NCBI GenBank assembly: GCA_046349615.1 | Contig: JAXMBZ010000015.1 | Location: forward strand, 62,001-126,000 | DNA: 64,000 nucleotides | Direction: 5' to 3' | Origin: JADJNY01 sp046349615 | GTDB taxonomy: Bacteria; Planctomycetota; UBA1135; GCA-002686595 | Shown here: positions 16,565 through 25,444 of the stretch, one piece after another | Position numbering within the stretch: the first letter of the stretch is position 1 | Layout of the letters: each line of letters begins with the position of its first letter | The notes under the pieces: model-generated | The model's database searches: none | What the model was told of the DNA's origin: nothing | The model's input: the letters and a program-made list of their open reading frames with translations, nothing else | Program-made: the position numbers and the translations under genes

Positions 16565-19171
16565 TCAAGGCGCGCGCCAACGCAGTGCGGCTTCCGCGCG
16601 CTGCACTGCGTCGGCGTTCGCGTCGTAACCGCGGTCTTCTCCGTACCGCTCGCGCAGCGCCGTGAAGGCGATGTCGCGCGCCTTCGCGTTCTGCGAGACG
16701 AGCAGGTTGACGAGTTCCTCGCGTGCGCGTCCGTCTCCGAGGATCCAACGCGTCCGCGCCGAGCGCGCGATGAGCGCGTCGGCCGGCGCGCCGTCGCCCG
16801 CTCCGCGATCCGCGCCCACGAGCGCGGGCACGCGGTCCTCGTAGCGACGCAGCGCTTCGGCCGAGTCGTCGTCGCCGCACGCTTCGAGCGCCCACGCCGC
16901 CCACTCCGTGACGGCCGGGACCGGATCCCGGAGCGCGGCCTCGAGGTAAGGCGCCGCCGCGCGCTCGCCGATGCGTCCGAGCAGCTCGCAACACAGCGCC
17001 CGTTTGGCGGAGAATCCCGTGGGAAACGTCAGTCCTTCGATCAGCGCGGGCACCGCTTCGCCGCGCGCGGCGAGCAGCTCCTGCTGCGCATCCTCGTCGT
17101 CGCTCGCGGGGACGGTGTCCGTGCCGCCGCCGAGGCGCTCGACGAGCGTCCAGAGACGAGCACGCGTCGTCGGATCGACGCGCGGCGGTGCGTGGACGGC
17201 CGCGTCTCCGCCTTCCGCCTGCCACCACGCGCGCCAGAGCCCGAGGGCGTGGAGCCGCTCCGCCGCGTTCGCCGCCGGGTCGTAGCCGAAGTGACGCCCG
17301 AGGATCGAGTAGAGCGCGTCGAAGCCGTACTCGCGCTCGAGTTCGTCGTCGGCGCAGAGTTCGTCGAAGAGCGCGGGGACGCCCGCGCTCGAGCCCAACG
17401 TCGCGAGCGCGACGGCGAGCGCGCGCCGAGTCTCGGACCAGCGCGCGCGGGCGAGCGCCGACGTGATCGCGGGGACGGCGTCCGCGTCGCCGCGCTGCGC
17501 GAGCGCCGTCGCCGCGGCCTGCACGACGTCGGCGTCGCGGTCGTCGAGTCGCGCGCGCAAGAGCGGGAGCGCTTCGCGATCGCCGAACGCGCCCAACGCT
17601 TCCGCGGCGCTGCGTCGATCGAGCGGGTTCTCGAGCGCGAGCCCGTCTCGCAGCCGCGCACGCACGCGCTCGGCGTCGGCGCCCGCGTCGAGGCGCGCGA
17701 GGAGTTCGCGCGCGTGACAACGGACGTAGAGCTCGTCGCTCGAGAGCGCGTCGACGAGCGCGGGCACTGCGCGCGGACCGACGAGCAGGAACGTCGACTT
17801 CGCCTCGTGGAAGCTCTCGTTGCTCCACCGCCCGAGCGCCGCGACGAGCGCGCGCGCGGACGCGGGATACGCGGCAGCGAGGCGCTCGCGCGCGAGCTTG
17901 CGCACCTCGGGCAGGTGCGATTCGAGCATCGTCGCGAGCTTGTCGAGTTCCTCGGGCGTCGAGCCCTGCGGCACGACGACCGGATTCGACGACGGCTGCG
18001 GACGCACGACGTTCGCGAGGCCGAGGCGGTTCGTGAAGTCCTCCGCGGTCGTCGCGGCGGCCGGGTAGAACACCTCGACCTCGGGCTGCACGGCCGCGCT
18101 CGACGGCGCGACGTCCGCGAAGGGGATGCGGCGCTCCTCGAGGCAGCGCGCTAGGTCCGCGTCCGTGTCGGCGCTCGGCCGGTAGAGCTTGAAGTACAGA
18201 CGGCACTCGACGGTTCCGTCCGCGATCGTGAGCGGCACGCGATGCTCCGTCGTCTTGCCCGAGGGGATCTGCGAGCCGCGCGGGAGCGTCATCTGATGCG
18301 GCGCGAGCTCCGACGCATACGGGTAGCGACAGACGAGGCGCGAGCGCGCGATCTCCTTCCCGTCGCGATCGCGCACGACGACGAGCGACTCGACGCCGCG
18401 CTGGCGGTTCGCGGTGGGGAAGTTGTGGCCGACGCCCTTGTTCGTGATGCGGACGACGACCTCGTTGCCCGTGACCTGCGCGTCGTACGCGTAAGCGCGG
18501 CGCAGCTGCGCTTCGTTGCTCGAGGCGGGGAACGTGTGCGAGCGCACGAGGCGCGGCGCGGTGCCGACGGCGACGGGGCGCTCGACGAGCGGCATGTGGC
18601 AGTCGATGCACACGCGTCCGGCGAGCTTGCCGTGCTCCGCGCGCGACCACTGGTCGGGCGTGCCCGCGATCCGATGGCACGTCGCGCAGCTCGACACGGT
18701 CCCGACGTCCGGATCGAACGCGGTCTTGCAGTCGGCGCCGCCGACGAAGCTCGCGTAGTCGACGCCCGCGCGGCCGTGGCAGGACATGCACGTGTTGCCC
18801 TCTTCGAGGTCCGTCCAGCGCTGCATCGGCGTCATGCCGATGCCGGTCTCGAACACGGGGCGAGGTGTGTGACAGCGGATGCAGTCGTCGCGCCGGAAGC
18901 CGCGCGTCGCGAGGCGCGCCTCGCGGTCGAAGAACGCGCGGCCGTGTGTGTTCTGCTCGTGCTCGGCGTAGATCGCGGGGTGGCAGTCCGCGCAGTAGCG
19001 GCTCTCGAGCACGCGCTCTCCGTGCGCGCGCGTCCCGAGGTCGCTCGTCACCGGCGTGGGGCTCACCGCGAGCGCGGAAGCGCTGGAGCCGGCGAGGAAC
19101 GGAGCGCACGCGAAGCTCGGGAGCAGGCCTAGGAGGAAGACCGGGACGGAGCGGGTGCGGGGTACGGTCAT
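16565..19171 (-). CDS. Pentaheme c-type cytochrome with C-terminal HEAT repeats
   Basis: An 868-residue exported protein with five CxxCH heme sites in the first 200 residues: CADCH (60), CIRCH (97), CMSCH (128), CATCH (162) and CIDCH (188). A beta domain follows (~225-350) containing GVGHNFPTANRQRGVESLVV, seen in cytochrome c554-like proteins. Residues ~395-865 are helical HEAT/PBS-lyase-like repeats such as DGLALENPLDRRSAAEALGA and LLRARLDDRDADVVQAAATA. The cytochrome part probably carries electrons in the periplasm and the HEAT solenoid may dock a partner. The gene converges on the GH95 gene with 9 bp between stops. Confidence 0.85.
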   Translation of the reverse strand: MTVPRTRSVPVFLLGLLPSFACAPFLAGSSASALAVSPTPVTSDLGTRAHGERVLESRYCADCHPAIYAEHEQNTHGRAFFDREARLATRGFRRDDCIRCHTPRPVFETGIGMTPMQRWTDLEEGNTCMSCHGRAGVDYASFVGGADCKTAFDPDVGTVSSCATCHRIAGTPDQWSRAEHGKLAGRVCIDCHMPLVERPVAVGTAPRLVRSHTFPASSNEAQLRRAYAYDAQVTGNEVVVRITNKGVGHNFPTANRQRGVESLVVVRDRDGKEIARSRLVCRYPYASELAPHQMTLPRGSQIPSGKTTEHRVPLTIADGTVECRLYFKLYRPSADTDADLARCLEERRIPFADVAPSSAAVQPEVEVFYPAAATTAEDFTNRLGLANVVRPQPSSNPVVVPQGSTPEELDKLATMLESHLPEVRKLARERLAAAYPASARALVAALGRWSNESFHEAKSTFLLVGPRAVPALVDALSSDELYVRCHARELLARLDAGADAERVRARLRDGLALENPLDRRSAAEALGAFGDREALPLLRARLDDRDADVVQAAATALAQRGDADAVPAITSALARARWSETRRALAVALATLGSSAGVPALFDELCADDELEREYGFDALYSILGRHFGYDPAANAAERLHALGLWRAWWQAEGGDAAVHAPPRVDPTTRARLWTLVERLGGGTDTVPASDDEDAQQELLAARGEAVPALIEGLTFPTGFSAKRALCCELLGRIGERAAAPYLEAALRDPVPAVTEWAAWALEACGDDDSAEALRRYEDRVPALVGADRGAGDGAPADALIARSARTRWILGDGRAREELVNLLVSQNAKARDIAFTALRERYGEDRGYDANADAVQRAEAALRWRAP

Positions 19172-19447
19172 CGGGTTGGCTTTCGTCGCCGAGGCGTCGT
19201 CGGAGGGATTCGGCCGCGAACACGCGGTCGGGGGGCCTAGTCGGAGCCCCTGGAGCGGTCACGCCACCCAACGGGAGCTCGGTGGGATGCCGCTCGTGCA
19301 AGTTGCGCGTGTCCCGTCGTCCGCTGGCGCACGGGCGACGGCGGTCCGTGGAGCGCGCGGAGTTCGCGGCGCCGCGGAAGGTCGGCCGCCGGCTCTTACA
19401 CGGATCGCGCGAGAGCTCGGCGCACTTCGTCCATTCTGGTGGGCGAG

Positions 19448-21658
19448 ATGAGCGCGCCCGCCGACCCGCCGATCGAGGAGCTCCTGCGCCACGCGCGTTG
19501 GATCGAGGAGCTCGCGCACCGCCTCGTGCGCGATCCTGCCGTCGCGGACGACCTCGCGCAGTCGGCGTGGGTGCTCGCGCTGCGCGACCCGGAGCGCCCG
19601 CGTGCGAACGTGCGCGGCTGGTTCGCGCGCGTCCTGCGCAACCTCGCGCGCGAGCGGCATCGCCGGGAGGTCCAGCGCGCGCCGGTCGAGCGGCGCGGAG
19701 CGCGCGCGGAGGAGCTGCCTTTGCCCGACGAGTTGCTCGAGCGCGCCGAGGCGGAGCGCGCGCTCGTCGACGCCGTGACGCGCCTCGACGAACCGCACCG
19801 GACGACGCTGCTCCTGCGCTACTTCGAGGGCCTCCTGCCCGCCGAGATCGCTCGTCGCGAAGGCGTCACCACCGCGTCGGTCGAGCATCGGCTCACCCGC
19901 GCGCACGCGCGCCTGCGCGAGCGTCTCGGGGAGCGCGAAGAGCGCGGCTGGCTCGCGCTCCTCGCGCCGATCGTCGCGCAGCGTCCGTCGTTCGTGGTCC
20001 CGAGCCCCGAGGTCGTCGTCATGAAGGTCCTTTCGATCGCCGTCGTCGCCTGCGCGCTCGTCGCCGTCGGCGTGTTCCTGTTCCTGCGGTCCGCGCGCGA
20101 GGACGCGCCGCCGCTCGTCGCGGACCACGGCGCGGTGGCGAAAACCGTCGAGAACCTGGCGCCGAGCGAGCGAGTCGAACGCGCTGCCGCGGCTGTGCCC
20201 GTCGCCTCCGCCGCGGAACCCGCCGCCAAGGAAGACCCCGCCGCCGCGCCCGCGCCGGACGCGGCCGCAGGCGACACGAGCCGGATCCGCGGGCGCGTGC
20301 TCCGTCCCGACGGAGCGCCCGCCGCGCGGCGCAAGGTCCGCCTCGTCGACATGCAGCCCGCGAACGGGAGCGGTTCCGGTGTGCGCGAAGCCGTCTGCGA
20401 CGACGCCGGCGAGTTCGACCTGCCCGGCATCGAAGCCGGTGTGTGGTCGGTCTCGACGTGGCCCGACGAAGCGGAGCTCACCGGGATCGGCATCGCGTTC
20501 GAGGGCACGTTGAACGGGATGTCCTACCTCGCGGAACGCACGGTCGAGCTCGCGCGGGGCGCGACGGCGGACGTCGTGCTCGGTGCTCCGCCCGAGCGCC
20601 CCGTGCACGTGCACGGCCGCGTGCTGCTCGAAGGGCGCGCGCTCGACCTCTCGGCGGTGCAGTGGCTGCCCGCGGGCGAAGGCATGTACGACCGGAAGAA
20701 GAACGCGCGCACCGTCGAGCGCACGACGTACGACACGGTGCTCGACGGGCCGGGGCGCTACTACGTGACGGCGACCGTCGACTCGGCGCGCCCCGAATGG
20801 ACGGTCGACGTGCCTGATCAGCGCGAGCTCGAGCTCGATTTCACGCTCGAAACGAACGTCGTCGAGGGGCGGGTCGTCGATCAGGCCGGTGCGCCCGCCG
20901 AGGGCGCGAGCGTGCAGCTCGCCGTGAGCGGCGGACGGCGTGCGCCGCTCCTGCTCGCGACGATGGGGTTCGTCACGCGCACGTCGAAAGAAGGCGCGTT
21001 CCGTTTCGCGGGCCTCGCCGCGGGCAGCTACGTAGTGACGGCGTCGGCGGAGAAACTCGGCGCGAGCGCCGCTGCGTCCGGCGTCGTGCGCGCGCAGCCC
21101 GCGGGCGCCAAGGTCGAGCTCGTGCTCGCACCCGGCGTCGTCGTCCCGGTGCGCGTCGTCGGCGCGGATGGGAAGGAACGCTTCGCCGACGTGTTCGTGT
21201 TCGACGCGCAGGGGACGCCGCTGAACGCGAGCTTGGCCGTGCTCGGCGGCAAGGCGGGCGCGCGCACGCTCGCGCCGCTCCTTCCCGGACGTTACTCGGC
21301 CGTCGCGGCGGCGGGTCGGACGTGGTCGAGCGCGCGCGAGTTCGAGGTGTCGACGGCGCAGGCTCCCGAGGTGCTCGAGCTCGTACTCGCGCCCGCCGCG
21401 AGCGTGACGATCGACGCGCGCGCGACCCCGAACGCGTTCATCGAGCTCGTCGACGAAGCGGGACGGCGCTTCGGCGCGCTCGTCGACCGGAACCGTTTCA
21501 ATCGCGCGCTCGAGAACGCGTGGGACGCCGACGTCCCGCTCCTGCGCGCGCCGCCGGGGAACTACGTCGCGCAGGCGATCGGCGCGGACGGAGTGGTCGC
21601 GAGCGCGCGAGTTGCGCTCGTCGGGGGGAACGCGACGACGGTGGTGCTGAAGCGGTAG
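19448..21658 (+). CDS. Sigma factor fused via one TM helix to carboxypeptidase-regulatory-like domains
   Basis: A 736-residue single polypeptide. Residues ~10-165 are an ECF-type sigma factor: region 2 (LAHRLVRDPAVADDLAQSAW) and region 4 (RLDEPHRTTLLLRYFEGLLP, then HTH EIARREGVTTASVEHRLTRA). Residues 193-214 are a membrane helix (VLSIAVVACALVAVGVFLFL). The remainder, after an Ala/Pro linker, is several beta-sandwich units of the carboxypeptidase-regulatory-like kind (IRGRVLRPDGAPAARRKVRL; VEGRVVDQAGAPAEGASVQL). Topology would place the sigma part inside and the beta units outside. ATG 19448 follows GGTGGGCGAG. A GTG at 19439 is a possible alternative start. Confidence 0.85.
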   Translation: MSAPADPPIEELLRHARWIEELAHRLVRDPAVADDLAQSAWVLALRDPERPRANVRGWFARVLRNLARERHRREVQRAPVERRGARAEELPLPDELLERAEAERALVDAVTRLDEPHRTTLLLRYFEGLLPAEIARREGVTTASVEHRLTRAHARLRERLGEREERGWLALLAPIVAQRPSFVVPSPEVVVMKVLSIAVVACALVAVGVFLFLRSAREDAPPLVADHGAVAKTVENLAPSERVERAAAAVPVASAAEPAAKEDPAAAPAPDAAAGDTSRIRGRVLRPDGAPAARRKVRLVDMQPANGSGSGVREAVCDDAGEFDLPGIEAGVWSVSTWPDEAELTGIGIAFEGTLNGMSYLAERTVELARGATADVVLGAPPERPVHVHGRVLLEGRALDLSAVQWLPAGEGMYDRKKNARTVERTTYDTVLDGPGRYYVTATVDSARPEWTVDVPDQRELELDFTLETNVVEGRVVDQAGAPAEGASVQLAVSGGRRAPLLLATMGFVTRTSKEGAFRFAGLAAGSYVVTASAEKLGASAAASGVVRAQPAGAKVELVLAPGVVVPVRVVGADGKERFADVFVFDAQGTPLNASLAVLGGKAGARTLAPLLPGRYSAVAAAGRTWSSAREFEVSTAQAPEVLELVLAPAASVTIDARATPNAFIELVDEAGRRFGALVDRNRFNRALENAWDADVPLLRAPPGNYVAQAIGADGVVASARVALVGGNATTVVLKR

Positions 21659-21836
21659 GCGGGGCGGAGATGGGCGCGACAGGGGATGGCGCCCCGCACG
21701 CGCCGATGGGTTGGAAGGACTCGAGTGGAGTCGAACGATCCTCCGACCAGCCCTGAACTCGGAGGTCGCGCGAGCGCCCACCGCTCCGGAGGTGGGACAC
21801 ACGAGCGCAGGTCCCGCGCTCGGAGATCGCCCGCGC

Positions 21837-22446
21837 TCAACCGCGCCGCACGCCCGCCGCGATCAACGCATCGAGCTCGCGCTTCAACCGCGGCAGGATC
21901 TCGTCGTAGCGGAACGCGCCGAGCTCTTCCTCGCCCTTCTTCAGGTTGACGAAGTTCGGCCCGCACCAAAGCCCGAGGTCCGCGTCGTCCGTCTCGCCGG
22001 GTCCGTTCACACGACAACCCATCACCGCGATCGTGAGCTTGTGCTCCTTCGCGTACTGCGTGAGGCGCTTGACGTCCTCGGCGAGCTCGATGAACTTCTC
22101 GTTCTCGACGCGCGAGCACGACGGGCACGAGATGATGTTCAACCCGTCGAAGAAGTTCGGCGGGACGGAGCGGAACCGGCCTTGCTCGACGTCGTGGATG
22201 AGCTCGCGTCCGACCGCGATTTCCCGGCCCTTGTCGTCGAAGGGCAGCGTCAAGCTGACGCGCAGCGTGTCGCCGATGCCGCGCGAGAGGAGTTGCTCGA
22301 ACGCGATGCGCGTCTTGACGATGCCCTCGGGCGGCATGCCCGCTTCGGTGACGCCGAGGTGGATCGGCACGTCCGGCCGTTCGGCTGCGAAGCGCACGTT
22401 CGCGGCGATGACGAGGCGCGGGTCGCTGTCCTTGATCGAGACGAGG
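21837..22446 (-). pseudogene. ispG: ispG 3'-half fragment (duplicate)
   Basis: This encodes only the C-terminal ~200 residues of IspG and has no N-terminal TIM-barrel half. It keeps an open frame and the Fe-S cysteines (CPSC and GCRVNGPGE). It ends LDALIAAGVRRG, whereas the intact copy ends LDALIAAKTC, because similarity stops at 21855. A few amino-acid differences from the intact copy are visible, for example VIAANVRF for VIDANVRF. It is probably the original 3' end of ispG, cut off from its 5' half when the segment to its right arrived. Unlikely to be functional. Confidence 0.85.
21855..22446. repeat. 592-bp direct repeat, left copy (ispG 3' part)
   Basis: Matches 25457-26048 in the same orientation. 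I count about 18 mismatches, roughly 97% identity, many at third codon positions. Similarity begins at CGCCGCGATCAACGCATCG and ends abruptly at ACGAGG. With its partner it brackets the lower-GC segment between them. Confidence 0.9.
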
Positions 22447-22466
22447 AGCCTCGTCGACGATGGGGG

Positions 22467-22496
22467 TTGACAGTCGCTGCATGGAGCGAGTAGGAC
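22467..22496 (+). promoter_or_regulatory. Possible sigma-70-type promoter for the island genes
   Basis: TTGACA at 22467-22472 and TAGGAC at 22491-22496, 18 bp apart. It begins 20 bp inside the island and ends 44 bp before the first gene. The -35 box is perfect; the -10 box matches only three of six positions. Confidence 0.35.
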
Positions 22497-22540
22497 GTTC
22501 GCAAACCGGTGATTCCCACCCGGGCATGAGGAACTGAAAC

Positions 22541-23281
22541 ATGGTTCGCAATCACAACTTCACGCTCGCAATCACACTGTCGGTCTCGGCACTGGTTTTC
22601 TCCGCGTTGGTCTACTCCCAAAGAACGAGTGAGGCCGCCTCCACTCGTTCGGCGGCCGAGAAACCGACCAGCTCACAAGGGCTGACTTATGAGGACTGGA
22701 AGGAGGCCTTCGAGATCGCGAAGGCCTCCGTTTCAGAAGGTACGGACAAGCAGACGGGCATCGATTACATCTGGACCGGACCTTCCCCTATCCGAGTTCA
22801 TGGGCACATCGTGTCCCGTGCTTCGCTCGCGTTGTCCGCCGAGGCCGAAGCGGAGCTGGCCGACCGTGTGTTTCAGCCTGACCCGGTCGAGTATGCGGAA
22901 CTCGTCCGTAGCCCTCTGTGGGTTGCCTCCGGTTCCTCCCACACGGAAGGGCGGTGTCTGTTCGTCGATGATGGTGCACCAACGAACTGCCAGGTCGTCG
23001 TGAAGCAAACGGGAACAGGCACACTGATGACTTCCTGTGAAGGGCCGTGCGGACCCGTCACGGTGTGCAACGGAAACGTCCAGCCCAACCCCACCTACTG
23101 CAACTGCACGGTTGGTTCTCAGGCTCCTACGAGTCCGCCCGCCACGTGCCATGGAGAGGCTACGATCATCGAACCGACGATCATTCAGCTGAATTGCACG
23201 GGAGCCTGTGGGACCGGCAAGTGCAAGGAGGCCTACCATGTCCACGGCGGGCTCGACTGGTTCTACTGCAAGTGTCTGTGA
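22541..23281 (+). CDS. Exported cysteine-rich protein, two Cys-rich repeats
   Basis: A 246-residue protein with an N-terminal hydrophobic segment (FTLAITLSVSALVFSALVYS) acting as signal or anchor, preceded by GAGGAA 8 nt before ATG. The middle is acidic and unremarkable. The last ~110 residues hold 13 Cys arranged in two similar units: SCEGPCGPVTVC ending in YCNC, and NCTGACGTGKC ending in FYCKC. Both fit C-x3-C-G-x(2-4)-C, a spacer, then Y-C-x-C, which suggests disulfide knots or metal sites outside the cell. It is in the lower-GC insert and is followed 37 bp later by another exported protein gene. No family recognised. Confidence 0.7.
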   Translation: MVRNHNFTLAITLSVSALVFSALVYSQRTSEAASTRSAAEKPTSSQGLTYEDWKEAFEIAKASVSEGTDKQTGIDYIWTGPSPIRVHGHIVSRASLALSAEAEAELADRVFQPDPVEYAELVRSPLWVASGSSHTEGRCLFVDDGAPTNCQVVVKQTGTGTLMTSCEGPCGPVTVCNGNVQPNPTYCNCTVGSQAPTSPPATCHGEATIIEPTIIQLNCTGACGTGKCKEAYHVHGGLDWFYCKCL

Positions 23282-23318
23282 CGTCAGGCACTCAGGTCCC
23301 AACTTCCGAGGTCTCTCG

Positions 23319-25238
23319 ATGCCCATTGCCTTTCGATTGCTGGCAGCAGCAGCCGTAGTGGGCTGTGCATCGCTCGTGCTGCTGTTCTCGTCCGATGTTT
23401 CATGTCTATCGTCGACTTCCGCCACCACAGACACCTACGTGGGTCGGGGGGAGCCGGGGCCGCCGGCACGTGAAGAGGGGCCCGCACCCGCGCTCGAAGA
23501 CGTGGGGACGCGCTCGACAGGTGTGGAAGCGCGGAGCCCCTCCGCCGACGACGTCATCAGGACGATCGAACGGTCGAAGCCGGCGGAGTTGACCATCGTT
23601 TGCCGCGATGCGTCCGGTCGCTCCGTGGCGGGCTGCTCCGTTCAAGCGACAGAGTCTCACGGGGGCCGAACCAGGCAGACTGTCCTCACCGACTCAGAGG
23701 GTCGCACGCGACTCCCGGTCCCTCCGGAGCTGGAGTCGTTGGTCCTGAGTGCAGAGGATGCGCGGGCAGGCACTTCTGGGGAATTGGAGGTCTGGCTCGC
23801 GAGCTCAGTGAGATCCGAGCTCGAGCTCGTGCTGCGTCCTCCGCGAACCCTGCGCGGCGTCGTCCTGTCGGAAGAGAGGAACCCGGTTGTCGGCGCGCTC
23901 GTCCACGCGAAACTGAAGGGACGGATGTTGGGCGGTTCGACCCCTTCCGTCCGGGAGGAAGTGAGAACGGATTCGTCTGGTCGGTTCTCGTTCACTCTCG
24001 ACGCCGTGCCGTGTCTCCTCGTGGTGTCGGCGACGAAGGACGACGGCGCGGTCACCAGCAAGGACGTGCATTGGCCCAGAGACTCGGAGGACACCGTGTC
24101 CCTCGTCTTCGAAGGGGAGCCGGAGCTCCAGGTGCGAGGCACGGTTCGCAATGTGGCTGGAGGTGTTTGCCCGGGAGTGCAGGTCGTGCTCAGTCCACAG
24201 GAGCCAGCTCGTGGGAGCCGAACCGTGCTTTCCGACGTGAGTGGTCGCTTCAACTTCCAACTGAGCGAGCCCGGTGTCTTCGACTTGGCGGCGCGCGGGG
24301 CTGGCTACCTGACGCTGGAGCCTGTGCACATGGAGGTCACGCTCTCGCAGCAACAGGTCCAGGTCGAACTCCTCGTGACGGAGTCCGCCATGATCTCAGG
24401 ACGGGTTTCGAAGCCCAGTGGAGAGCCTTGGGGCGGAGTCCAAGTCGGAGCCTTCGCAACATCGGCTCCGGAGGCAGGCGCGTGGCTCCTCGAACACCGC
24501 TTTCAGGCCGTTCGCGTTTCAGAGCCGACGCAAACCTCGGCAGACGGGAGCTTCGAAGTCCGAGATCTCCATCCTGGCTCTCTCTACGAAGTTTGGTGCC
24601 TGCCGGATCCAGCACGCCCACAGTGCTTCGTCTACGAAGAGGGGGTCGCGCCTGGAATCAAGGACCTGGTTCTCCTCGTGGACGAGGCTCGCATTCGAGG
24701 TGGAGTCCTTCGAGCGCAGTGGTCGTTCGCGGATGGGCAACGACGCGCGGTGGAGGCAGGCCTGCTTATCTACGAGCGCACGCCGGGCGGAGAGTGGTCC
24801 GGCAGTCGACGTCCACCGGCAGAAGTTCACCCGGGCGATCTCCGCGTCGAAGGGCTCCGCATCGGGCATGAATACTATGCCGAATTGCAAGTCCTCGGAG
24901 CAGCACGTGTGCTGCACGGACCGTGGACGGCCACGAACGAGCCGGAAAACGCCGAGTTCGTGTGCGGCGAAGATGGCGAGTTCGAGGGCTCCGTTCGCTA
25001 CTCCGACGGAACTACGGCAAAGGACTGGCTCGTCGACATGGCCGAGGAACCACCCGGGCCCGCTCCTCCGTTCACGATCGGGCCGCATGGACCCGACGGC
25101 ACAGTGCGCTTCATTCCTGTGGCGTCCGGTCGTTACCGCGTGACAGCCAGGTCGGGGGCGAAGCAGATCGGGCCCTTCGAGGTCCAGATCGTGCCACGAC
25201 GGAAGAGCGTGCTCGACATCGACGTGGGCGCTCGCTGA
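23319..25238 (+). CDS. Exported protein with tandem carboxypeptidase-regulatory-like beta domains
   Basis: The 639-residue product starts at ATG 23319 with the hydrophobic segment MPIAFRLLAAAAVVGCASLV, which includes a Cys but no good lipobox. Several Ig-like beta units follow, recognised by openings such as LRGVVLSEERNPVVGALVHA, VRGTVRNVAGGVCPGVQVVL and ISGRVSKPSGEPWGGVQVGA, each ending with a GRF or GSF strand before the next. It resembles the external part of the sigma fusion at 19448 but is more weakly G/C-biased. The function is likely surface adhesion or binding; no catalytic domain is visible. Confidence 0.75.
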   Translation: MPIAFRLLAAAAVVGCASLVLLFSSDVSCLSSTSATTDTYVGRGEPGPPAREEGPAPALEDVGTRSTGVEARSPSADDVIRTIERSKPAELTIVCRDASGRSVAGCSVQATESHGGRTRQTVLTDSEGRTRLPVPPELESLVLSAEDARAGTSGELEVWLASSVRSELELVLRPPRTLRGVVLSEERNPVVGALVHAKLKGRMLGGSTPSVREEVRTDSSGRFSFTLDAVPCLLVVSATKDDGAVTSKDVHWPRDSEDTVSLVFEGEPELQVRGTVRNVAGGVCPGVQVVLSPQEPARGSRTVLSDVSGRFNFQLSEPGVFDLAARGAGYLTLEPVHMEVTLSQQQVQVELLVTESAMISGRVSKPSGEPWGGVQVGAFATSAPEAGAWLLEHRFQAVRVSEPTQTSADGSFEVRDLHPGSLYEVWCLPDPARPQCFVYEEGVAPGIKDLVLLVDEARIRGGVLRAQWSFADGQRRAVEAGLLIYERTPGGEWSGSRRPPAEVHPGDLRVEGLRIGHEYYAELQVLGAARVLHGPWTATNEPENAEFVCGEDGEFEGSVRYSDGTTAKDWLVDMAEEPPGPAPPFTIGPHGPDGTVRFIPVASGRYRVTARSGAKQIGPFEVQIVPRRKSVLDIDVGAR

Positions 25239-25444
25239 GTTGACTCCACTGCATGTGCGTCAGCGCGACGGATTTCTGGTGAACCGCAGTAACTCGCCTC
25301 GGCCCGTAGGCGCACCGAACGAAGAAAGTCGCCACACGGGTCCAGCGGCGAGTTGCGCCGGAGTGCATGGCGCTCGGTGCGTCGCTGGATCCACGGGGAC
25401 GGTGTTCCATGGCACGTCGTCCCACTCGCGCCCGTCCTCCAGGA

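Noticed and set aside
16446..19301. A 951-codon minus-strand open frame overlapping the cytochrome
   Set aside because: The alternative frame at 16565-19171 has five CxxCH motifs, a signal peptide and HEAT repeats; this one is Arg-rich shadow.
21712..21760. tRNA-like stretch (GTTCGACTCC on the minus strand) beside the ispG fragment, possible attachment site
   Set aside because: The T-arm does not pair properly and no acceptor, D or anticodon arms could be drawn.
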